A stretch of DNA of 64,000 nt from CAYXGZ01 sp964464755 (lineage in GTDB: Bacteria > Planctomycetota > MHYJ01 > JACPRB01), in NCBI GenBank assembly GCA_964464755.1, contig CAYXGZ010000002.1:62001-126000 (forward strand), given 5' to 3'. The first letter of the stretch is position 1, and every line of letters starts with the position of its first letter. Under the pieces are notes generated by a model. It was not told the DNA's origin and searched no databases. It worked only from the letters and a program-made list of their open reading frames with translations. The position numbers were made by a program, and so were the translations under genes. This document shows, in pieces, positions 47,414 through 54,811 of the stretch.

Positions 47414-50400
47414 CCGACCGTCACCTTCGTCCGCGTCGCCGGCGGCACCTTCGCGTCCGGCGTGAGGATCCCCCGGAAGTTCAACGGATCCGCCGCGCCG
47501 ACCTGCACGGGCTCGAGCTCGCCCCGCCGCCGCACCGCCCGAAGCAGCTCGACCGCCCCCGGCAGCGCGAACTGCTCGCCGTCGAAGCCCGCCACGAAGC
47601 GCCCGCCCCGGATCTCGCCCCGCGCCTCCATCGTCCGGTACACCCGCGCCAGGTCCCGCCAGGGTACCGGCGCCCGCTCCCGCGCGATCGTCTTGCGGAA
47701 CACCACGCCCGTCCGGTCGAGCAGCCGCCGCGCCATGAACTCGGCCGCCGCGTCCGCCTCCGGCGGCGGCGCCCCGGTCCGGAACAGGCTCCAGCGCCCA
47801 ACCGTCGCCAGCGGCGCCCGCCGCTTCGACGGCGGCACGATCAGCCAGCGCAGCGCCCCGAAGGAGTCGCAGGTCAGGCGGCCCAGCGAGATCAACTCGC
47901 CCAGCGCCATCTCGACGTGCGCCGGCACCAGCCCCGCCGCCCGCGCGAGCTCCCCGGGGAAGAGCGCGCCGCGCGAGCGCAGCGCCGCGAGCAGCTCCGC
48001 CGCGGGCCCCCCCGGCTCGGCCGTCGGCAGCCCCGCCAGCCCGCTCCAGCGCTCCAGTTCCTCGCGGCGGACGATCGCCACCGGCGTCGTGCGCAGCGCG
48101 CCCGAGCCGGAGCCCCAGAGCCGGCCCCACGCGAACTCGCCCGACAACGTCAGCTGGTCCAGCCACTCGCGCTTGTAGCCCGCCACGCGCGCGGGCAGCA
48201 CCGAGGCCTCCCACGCCGCGGCCGGCAGCTCGAAGCCCTCGAGCTGCGACAGCACCTGCGCCACCCCGCGCGGCCCCTCGAGCCGGTGCTCGGAGTCCAC
48301 GTGCTGCCAGCAGGCGAGGAAGCGCAGGAACTCCGTCGCGCTGACCGGCTCGATCTCCTTCCGCAGCCGCTCCAGCGTGTAGCGGTGGATGCGGGCCAGC
48401 AGCCGCCGGTCGCACCAGCCGTCGCTCCCGTCGAAGCGGCCCCGCAGCACGACGCCATCCCGCTCCAGCTCCAGCATCAGCGGATCGTCCGACGCCACCG
48501 GCCCGAGCGCCTCCATCCGGCCCCGCAGCATGGCCTTGGGGTCGCGCTTCGACTCCGCCGCGAACCAGCGCCCGCCCTCCTCGACGGCGCGGCCCGCGAG
48601 CTGCAGCTCGCGCAGCCAGGGCTCCCAGTCCGGCGCCTCGTCCGCGCCCACCCAGCCCATCCAGAGCAGCGCCTCGTGCACCTCCTCGGCGTCCGCGGGC
48701 CGGGGCCAGGCCTCCTCGCGCACCCGCCGGATCGCCTCGGGATCGAGCCGGCCCAGGTCGTCGGACGACTTCGCGTCCAGCGAGCGCCTCCGCACCACGG
48801 CCTGCGTGCGGCGCTCCTCGAGCGGCGCGTCGTCGAGGAACGCGTACGGCTTGGCCGTCAGGATCCCGCACGCGAAGGCCGAGGGCTCGGGCGAGTCCAC
48901 CGCGACGCGCTCGATCGTGCCGGCGCGCAGCTCGCCGATGACGCGGAGGAAGCCGTCGACGTCCATCGCCTCGGTGAGGCAGTCCTCGACCGTCTGCCGC
49001 ACGAGCGGGTGCTCCATCGGCACGGGGATGTCGCCCGGGGGCAGCGTCTCGAAGCAGGCCGCGGCCTGGGGGAAGGCCTGCACGAGCAGGTCGTCGGCGC
49101 GCATGCGTTGCAGCGGGGCCGGCACGCGCTGGCCGCCGCGCATCCGCTCGAGGAGCAGCGCGCGCTGGACGTTCCAGCGCCAGCGGGCCTTGAACATCGG
49201 CGCGGGCAGCAGGGCCTGCACGAGCAGCTCGCGGGCCGTGTTCGGGTGCAGGTAGTCGAAGACCTCCTCGAGCGGGAACGAGTGCTGGGGGCCGAGCGAG
49301 AGCAGCAGCGCCTCCTCGGTCGCGGCCGCCTGCAGCTCGAAGCCGAAGCCGCGGCAGAAGCGCTTGCGCAGGGCCAGGCCCCAGGCGCGGTTGATGCGGC
49401 CCCCGAACGGCGCGTGGACGACGAGCTGCATCCCGCCGGTCTCGTCGAAGAAGCGCTCGAGGACGACGCGCCGCTGCGTCGGCACGGTGCCGAGGACGCG
49501 CCGGCCGTCGGCCACGTACTCGGCGATCTGCCGCGCCGCGCCCTCCGGGATGCCGGTCTCGCGCTGCACGGTCTCGATGTCGACGGCCCGGTCGCGGAAC
49601 TCGCTCATCGCGGCCGAGAGCTCCTCGGTGCGCGACGCCGCCTCGCCGAGCCAGAAGGGCAGGTTGGGCGGCTGGCCCTTGGCGTCGGCGACGCGCACGA
49701 CGCCCGGCTCGACGCGCAGGATGCGCCACGACGTGTTGCCGAGCTGGAAGATGTCGCCGGCGTTCGACTCGATCGCGAAGTCCTCGTTCACGGAGCCGAC
49801 GTGGAGGCCGTCGGGGTCCTGGAGGACCTGGTAGTCGGCGACGTCGGGGATCGCGCCGCCCGAGGTGGCGGCGGTGATGCGGGCGCGCTTCGTCGCGAGG
49901 AGACGGCCCCGGACCCCGTCGCGGTGGAGCAGGGCGAAGCGGCCGCCGAGGTGCAGGGCCGCGGCGGCGTCGAAGTCCTCCCGCGTGAGGTCGCGGTAGG
50001 GCCAGGCCCGGCGGAACTCGGCGTAGAGCTCGACCTCGTGGCGGGGTCCCGCGACGCACTCGGCGACGATCTGCTGGGCGAGGATGTCGAGGGGCTTCGG
50101 GGGCTGGGGGGTGCGGTCGAGGAGGCCGCGGCGGACGCAGGAGAGGAGGGCGGCGGACTCGACGAGCTCGTCGAGGGTGAGCGGGAAGAGGCGGCCCTTG
50201 GGGGTCTTCTTGAGGGCGTGGCCGGCGCGGCCGACGCGCTGGAGGAAGGTGGCGATCGAGCGGGTGGAGCCGACCTGGATCGCGAGGTCGACGTCGCCGA
50301 CGTCGATGCCGAGCTCGAGGGAGCTCGTCGCGACGAGGGCGCGGAGGCGGCCCTCCTTGAGGCGGCGCTCGGCGTCGAGGCGTCGGGCGCGGGAGAGGCT

Positions 50401-51282
50401 GCCGTGGTGGCTGGTGACCTGGTCCTCGCCGAGGACCTTGGTGAGGCGGGCGGAGATGCGCTCGGCCATCTTGCGCGTGTTGACGAAGACGAGCGTCGTG
50501 CGGTGGGCGCGGATGAGGTCGGCCATGCGTTCGTAGATCTCCTCCCAGACCTCGTGGGAGCAGACGTGGGCGAGGGCGGAGTTGGGGACCTCGACGTCGA
50601 CGTCGAGGTTGCGGAGGTGGCCGGAGTCGACGATGGCGCAGTCGCGGCCGGTGCCGACGAGGAAGCGGGCGACCTCGTCGAGGGGTTTCTGGGTGGCGGA
50701 GAGGCCGATGCGCTGGAAGGGGCCGGCGAGGGCCTCGAGGCGCTCGAGGGAGAGGGCGAGGTGGGAGCCGCGCTTGTCGCGGGCGAGGGCATGGATCTCG
50801 TCGACGATGACGGTCTTGACGGTGGAGAGGAGGCCGCGGCCCTTGCGGGCGGTGAGGAGGAGGTAGAGGGATTCGGGGGTGGTGACGAGGATGTGGGGCG
50901 GCTTGCGGAGCATGGCGGCGCGCTGGCCGGAGGGGGTGTCGCCGGTGCGGACGGCGACGCGGAGGGCGGGGAGGAAGGGGTCGAGCTCGCGGAGCTCGGC
51001 GAGGGGGCCCTGGAGGTTCTTCTGGATGTCGTTGCCGAGGGCCTTCAGGGGCGAGATGTACAGGACCTCGGTGGCGTCGGGGAGATAGGGGCCGCGGGCG
51101 GCGAGGGAGTCGATGGCGGAGAGGAAGGCGGCGAGGGTCTTGCCGCTGCCGGTGGGGGCGGCGATGAGGACGTGGCGGCCGGCGCGGATGTGGGGCCAGC
51201 CCTCCGCCTGGGGCGGGGTGGGCTCGCCGAGCCGGTTGGCGAACCAGCGGCGGATGGCGGGATGGAAGGAGTCGAGTACCAC
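47410..51282 (-). CDS. lhr: Lhr-type DEAD/DEAH-box helicase
   Basis: A 1290-residue superfamily 2 helicase. Motifs: Q-type start PPQAEGWPHI, Walker A APTGSGKT, YISPLKALGND (Ia), VTTPESLYLL (Ib), DEIH (II), GLSATQ (III), VFVNTRKMAE (IV), HHGSLSRARR, LVATSSLELGIDVGDVDLAIQ (V) and RVGRAGH (VI). A winged-helix/beta-barrel Lhr core (ILRVEPGVVRVADAKGQPP) and a C-terminal Lhr-specific domain follow. Lhr unwinds RNA:DNA hybrids and acts in DNA repair; at 1290 residues this copy is shorter than the ~1500-residue E. coli and mycobacterial forms. The GTG start is supported by TACAGT 6 nt upstream. Confidence 0.92.
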   Translation of the reverse strand: MVLDSFHPAIRRWFANRLGEPTPPQAEGWPHIRAGRHVLIAAPTGSGKTLAAFLSAIDSLAARGPYLPDATEVLYISPLKALGNDIQKNLQGPLAELRELDPFLPALRVAVRTGDTPSGQRAAMLRKPPHILVTTPESLYLLLTARKGRGLLSTVKTVIVDEIHALARDKRGSHLALSLERLEALAGPFQRIGLSATQKPLDEVARFLVGTGRDCAIVDSGHLRNLDVDVEVPNSALAHVCSHEVWEEIYERMADLIRAHRTTLVFVNTRKMAERISARLTKVLGEDQVTSHHGSLSRARRLDAERRLKEGRLRALVATSSLELGIDVGDVDLAIQVGSTRSIATFLQRVGRAGHALKKTPKGRLFPLTLDELVESAALLSCVRRGLLDRTPQPPKPLDILAQQIVAECVAGPRHEVELYAEFRRAWPYRDLTREDFDAAAALHLGGRFALLHRDGVRGRLLATKRARITAATSGGAIPDVADYQVLQDPDGLHVGSVNEDFAIESNAGDIFQLGNTSWRILRVEPGVVRVADAKGQPPNLPFWLGEAASRTEELSAAMSEFRDRAVDIETVQRETGIPEGAARQIAEYVADGRRVLGTVPTQRRVVLERFFDETGGMQLVVHAPFGGRINRAWGLALRKRFCRGFGFELQAAATEEALLLSLGPQHSFPLEEVFDYLHPNTARELLVQALLPAPMFKARWRWNVQRALLLERMRGGQRVPAPLQRMRADDLLVQAFPQAAACFETLPPGDIPVPMEHPLVRQTVEDCLTEAMDVDGFLRVIGELRAGTIERVAVDSPEPSAFACGILTAKPYAFLDDAPLEERRTQAVVRRRSLDAKSSDDLGRLDPEAIRRVREEAWPRPADAEEVHEALLWMGWVGADEAPDWEPWLRELQLAGRAVEEGGRWFAAESKRDPKAMLRGRMEALGPVASDDPLMLELERDGVVLRGRFDGSDGWCDRRLLARIHRYTLERLRKEIEPVSATEFLRFLACWQHVDSEHRLEGPRGVAQVLSQLEGFELPAAAWEASVLPARVAGYKREWLDQLTLSGEFAWGRLWGSGSGALRTTPVAIVRREELERWSGLAGLPTAEPGGPAAELLAALRSRGALFPGELARAAGLVPAHVEMALGELISLGRLTCDSFGALRWLIVPPSKRRAPLATVGRWSLFRTGAPPPEADAAAEFMARRLLDRTGVVFRKTIARERAPVPWRDLARVYRTMEARGEIRGGRFVAGFDGEQFALPGAVELLRAVRRRGELEPVQVGAADPLNFRGILTPDAKVPPATRTKVTVG

Positions 51283-51288
51283 GGGAAC

Positions 51289-51372
51289 ACTGTACCTCGG
51301 GGCGTGTCACGGGGCGACACCGGACGAATCGCGGGGGATTCGCCTCCGGCCGGCGTCCAATCGCGGTAGGCT
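51289..51372. promoter_or_regulatory. Divergent leaderless promoters for lhr and the STN/HEAT gene
   Basis: Minus-strand TACAGT (51289-51294) is 6 nt from the GTG at 51282. Plus-strand TAGGCT (51367-51372) is 6 nt from the ATG at 51379. No other conserved element is apparent in the 96-bp gap. Confidence 0.55.
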
Positions 51373-51378
51373 GGAGGC

Positions 51379-52626
51379 ATGATGCGGGTCGCGGCGGCGC
51401 TGGCGCTCGGGCTGCTCCTCGTCCAGGACGGCGATCCCGCCGCCCGCGTCCGCCAGCTCCTCGAGGAGCTCCAGAGCGACGACATCGTCGCCCGCGAGGA
51501 GGCCGCCGAGAAGCTCCACCAGCTCGGCCCCCCGGCCCTCCCCGCCATCCGCGAGGCCCTCGTCAAGGCCACCGGCGACCTCAAGGGCCGCCTCGAGTCC
51601 GCCGTCGCGAAGATCGCCCGCGAGGAGCTCCGCGTCCGCGTCATGGGCCGGCCCGCCGTCGTCCGCCTCAAGGCCGAGCAGCGCCCCTTCGCCGAGCTCG
51701 TCGAGCAGCTCCGCCGCGAGCACGCCCTCCCGATCTCGGCCCGCGACGTCCCCGCGGATCCCGTCAGCGTGGCCTTCGAGGGATCCAGCGCCTGGGAGGC
51801 CCTCGACGCGCTCTGCCGCGCCCACGGCGGCGCCCTCTGGGAGCCCGCGGGCAAGGAGGTCCGCCTCGTCCGCCGGCCCTACCGCGCCCGCCCCCGCGTC
51901 GTGACGCCCCAGCTCTCCTTCTACCTCGACCGCGTCGTGCTCACCACCACGCTCCACGCGGGCGGCACCTCGCCCTCCCTCCAGGCCGACGGCTTCGTCA
52001 CCTGGCCCAGCCCCCACCCGCCCCGCACCGTCTCCATCACCGTCGCCCGCATCGCCGACGACCTCGGCAACGTCCTCTGCACCGAGGACGACGGCGTCGC
52101 GGACTCCGTGCTCGAGGACCTCGCCGACTCCGCCGCCTTCGGGGCCTCGATCTGGGGCACCGCGCTCCCCGGCGAGGGCGCCGCGAAGCTCGCCGAGCTC
52201 AAGGGCCGGGTCACCGCGACCTACGTGATCACCTGGAAACCCATCGCCGCGATCGCCGACCCGGAGCGCAAGGCGCCGACCTCCGTCGAGGCGGCCCCCT
52301 TCCACCTCGAGCTGCAGACCGTCGCCCGCGACGGAGGCACCGTCCATGCCTCGCTCTCGATCCGCCGCCGCGGCCAGGACGACGTCGGCATCGCCCCCGC
52401 CGACGTCCACCTCGTCGACGACAAGGGCCGGACCTACCCCGGCCATTCCCTCAGCTCGACCCAGTACGGCGAGATCGACGGCGACGAGGTCTCCTCGCAG
52501 GTGTCCTTCCACCTCCTCTTCGCCGTGCCCGAGGACGCCAAGATCGCGGCGCTCGAGGTCCGCGTCCCCGACGACGTCGAGAACGTCGAGCTCCCCTTCG
52601 ACTTCGGGGGGATCCCGCTCAAATGA
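51379..52626 (+). CDS. Secreted HEAT/STN-domain protein
   Basis: A 415-residue exported protein. After the signal (VAAALALGLLLVQDG) a HEAT-like helix pair appears (RQLLEELQSDDIVAREEAAEKLHQLGPPALPAIREAL). Then comes a secretin short N-terminal (STN)-like domain (RPFAELVEQLRREHALPI, PVSVAFEGSSAWEALDALCRAHG). A beta-rich C-terminal half ends with VENVELPFDFGGIPLK. No secretin pore domain follows, so the STN unit is used as a periplasmic binding module. A tandem paralogue starts inside its stop codon (ATGA). The function is not known. Confidence 0.78.
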   Translation: MMRVAAALALGLLLVQDGDPAARVRQLLEELQSDDIVAREEAAEKLHQLGPPALPAIREALVKATGDLKGRLESAVAKIAREELRVRVMGRPAVVRLKAEQRPFAELVEQLRREHALPISARDVPADPVSVAFEGSSAWEALDALCRAHGGALWEPAGKEVRLVRRPYRARPRVVTPQLSFYLDRVVLTTTLHAGGTSPSLQADGFVTWPSPHPPRTVSITVARIADDLGNVLCTEDDGVADSVLEDLADSAAFGASIWGTALPGEGAAKLAELKGRVTATYVITWKPIAAIADPERKAPTSVEAAPFHLELQTVARDGGTVHASLSIRRRGQDDVGIAPADVHLVDDKGRTYPGHSLSSTQYGEIDGDEVSSQVSFHLLFAVPEDAKIAALEVRVPDDVENVELPFDFGGIPLK

Positions 52627-53876
52627 AGGCGCTCGCCTCCGCCCTCCTCCTCGCGCTGCTCCTCCAGGACGGCGAGCTCGCCCGCGAGGCCGCCCGGGCC
52701 CTCGGCAAGGACCCCGCCGCCGCCCTCGACGCCGCGAGCCGCCTCGTCGACCTCCCGCCGTCCGCGGAGCTCGACGCCGCGCTCGCCGCCTGGCCCGCGG
52801 AGGCCGCGTTCCTCCGCGACACCGTGAAGGCCGAGCTGGCCGCGAAGAAGGTGCTCGGCGACCGCTTCGGCGCCGTCCGCCGCGTGGATCTCGACGTTGA
52901 TGCCCGCCCGCTGCCCGCCGTGCTGCAGGCCGTCGCGGACTCGCTCAAGATCCGGCTCGACACCTCGAACGCGTTCCCCGGCGCCGAGCCGCCCGCCGTC
53001 ACGATCAAGGCGAAGGGCCTGACCCCGCTCGAAGCCCTCGACCGCGTCCTCCGCGAGGGAAAGCTCTGCGCCTGGCCCGCCGAGGACACGCTGCGCGTCC
53101 AGCCCGGCGTCTCGGACTTCCATCCCTCCAGCTCGTGGCGGAACTTCCTCCTGCGCGTGCAGTCCGTCCGCCGGGGCCGCATCCTCGAGCTCGGGGGACC
53201 CGCGCGCGAGGTCGCGCAGATCCAGCTCCAGGGCTGGTGCGACGGGGCCGTCGCGCCCGCGGGCGGCTGGTCCTGGCAGGCCGTCCTCGACGAGGCCGTC
53301 GACGACCTCGGCCGCCCCTGGAAGGCCGGCCCGCCGATCGACCCCCCGGCCGACCCCGGCACCTACCTCAACGCGACCGGCGCGGGCTTCGCCGCGATGA
53401 TCGACCTCGCGCCGCCCGACGCCAAGTCCGCGAAGCTCTCGCGGCTCCGCGGCTGGGTCCGGACCCGCATCCCCACGCGCTCCCTGCGCTTCGACCTGCC
53501 GATCGACGGGGGGAAGCCCGCGCGGCTCGAGGTGGGCGGCCACGTCCTGGAGTGGAAGGGTCGCGTCATCCGCCACGGGAGTCCGTGCTGGGAGTTCGTC
53601 GTGACCGCGCCCAAGGAGACCGCGGACGCGCTGGCGACGATGCCGGTGGATTGCGCGGCGACCGAGACGGCGGGGACCCCGGTGGCCCGGGGCGTCGGCG
53701 TGGAGGCCCGGCCCGGGGGCGCGGTCGCCTACACCTTCTCGAGCTTCGAGGGGTACTTCGACGACGAGCCCGAGCACGCGGCGGCCCAGCCCGTGACGCG
53801 GCTCGTCTTCAACCTGCACGTCGAGACCGTGGAGCGCCGCATCCCCTTCGAGTTCCGGGACCTGCCGCTGAAGTGA
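52623..53876 (+). CDS. Secreted STN-domain protein, tandem paralogue
   Basis: A 417-residue exported protein (LASALLLALLLQDGE). The layout copies the preceding gene: a short helical segment, an STN-like domain (RPLPAVLQAVADSLKIRLDTSN, PAVTIKAKGLTPLEALDRVL), then beta sandwich-like domains ending RRIPFEFRDLPLK. The matching C-terminal ends (FDFGGIPLK and FEFRDLPLK) show common descent. The two genes overlap by 4 nt and form an operon. It converges with the selenoprotein gene at 53878-54720, separated by one base. Confidence 0.78.
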   Translation: MKALASALLLALLLQDGELAREAARALGKDPAAALDAASRLVDLPPSAELDAALAAWPAEAAFLRDTVKAELAAKKVLGDRFGAVRRVDLDVDARPLPAVLQAVADSLKIRLDTSNAFPGAEPPAVTIKAKGLTPLEALDRVLREGKLCAWPAEDTLRVQPGVSDFHPSSSWRNFLLRVQSVRRGRILELGGPAREVAQIQLQGWCDGAVAPAGGWSWQAVLDEAVDDLGRPWKAGPPIDPPADPGTYLNATGAGFAAMIDLAPPDAKSAKLSRLRGWVRTRIPTRSLRFDLPIDGGKPARLEVGGHVLEWKGRVIRHGSPCWEFVVTAPKETADALATMPVDCAATETAGTPVARGVGVEARPGGAVAYTFSSFEGYFDDEPEHAAAQPVTRLVFNLHVETVERRIPFEFRDLPLK

Positions 53877-53877
53877 C

Positions 53878-54720
53878 CTAATGCCTTCCGGCCTCGCCGC
53901 CCAGCACCTCGGGCGCCAGGCCGAGCCAGGGATCCGCGAGGTCGTAGCCCAGGATGTCGCGGTACAGCTCGCCCCGCAGCGCCGCGGGCTCCGCCCCCGG
54001 GTTCGCCGCCAGCAGGGCGCGCACCCGGGGCATCCGGACGTCCTCGTTGTACCGCGAGTCCTCGTGCAGCGCGTCCTTCACGCGCACCTCGACGGCCTTC
54101 TTCCCGAGGTCGGCCTCCGTCACCGCGCGCAGGACGGGCCGCTCGACCTCCATCTTCTTCGAATCGGCCAGCGCGATCTGGCCGGGCGCCGGGGCCCGGG
54201 CCCCGCGCAGGCGGCGCAGGTAGGTGGCCGGATCGCAGACCCCGGGGATGATGTCCCGGACCCGCCCGTCGGGGCCGCAGAGGTAGGTCGCGACGTTGCC
54301 CTGCAGCGTCCGCGTCAGGCGGCGGCCGTCGCCGAAGTCGATCTCCACCCGGGGCGCGGGCCGGACGTTGACCCAGGCGCACTCCCACGCGCCGTTCAGC
54401 TCGGCGGCCACGTCCTCGCGCGAGAAGAGCACGCTCCTCGCGATGCGGGCGTTGGTTCAGCAGAACTCCTCGTCGAGCCGGCCGAGCAGGTCGAAGACCA
54501 TGACGGGCCGGCCGCTGCGGCGGGCCGCGGCCACCGCCTCCTCCGGCGAGGCGTGCCAGCGCACCTTCATCTCCGCGAGCCAGGCCGGGACCGCGGGCCG
54601 CAGCTGCACGAGCAGGGGGCCCTCCTCGGCCATCTTGCAGGCGTCGGCGGTCGGACGGGACTCCGGCCGGCTGCAGCCGGCGAGGACGACGAACGCGGCC
54701 AGGACGGCGAACTTGTGCAT
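53878..54720 (-). CDS. Thioredoxin-like lipoprotein with in-frame UGA (Cys-Sec)
   Basis: ATG 54720 to TAG 53878 gives 280 residues with UGA codon 88 (54457-54459) as selenocysteine. Lipobox VVLAGC (Cys16); thioredoxin-like core RWHASPEEAVAAARRSG, PVMVFDLLGRLDEEFC-U, then after the UGA NARIARSVLFSREDVAAELNGAWECAW and ATYLCGPDGRVRDIIPG. The segment RIARSVLFSREDV is closely matched by HLARSVSFADDRV in the gene at 44689-45570, so both halves are conserved across the UGA. The C-terminal half is helical with several His and Asp. A strong Shine-Dalgarno site (GGGAGG) supports the start. It sits alone, far from the other Sec cluster. Confidence 0.78.
54419..54442 (-). promoter_or_regulatory. Candidate bacterial SECIS hairpin (codon 88 of the 53878-54720 gene)
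   Basis: On the transcript CGCGAG pairs with CUCGCG, a UU bulge follows, and GAG/CUC closes a CGUG loop that starts 24 nt after the UGA. It is the longest of the six candidate elements. Confidence 0.55.
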
Positions 54721-54786
54721 GCGCACCTCCCGCCCCTGGCGGAGCAAGCGGGAGGCCACGGCGCGCCCGAGGGGAGGGGCCGCGGG

Positions 54787-54808
54787 ATCGTATCCGCGGA
54801 GATACGGT
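54787..54808. repeat. Inverted repeat GTATC-N6-GATAC
   Basis: GTATC and GATAC arms flank CGCGGA, extending to 9-bp arms with one mismatch. It lies between the end of the HEAT operon (TAA at 54812) and the lipoprotein gene at 54720. It could be an operator or a weak terminator. Confidence 0.35.
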
Positions 54809-54811
54809 CGG

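Noticed and set aside
47350..51369. A 1339-codon open frame on the plus strand opposite the helicase
   Set aside because: It is the mirror frame of a well-conserved Lhr helicase. Its composition is extremely biased to Glu/Asp/Val/Gly/Arg and it has no domain.
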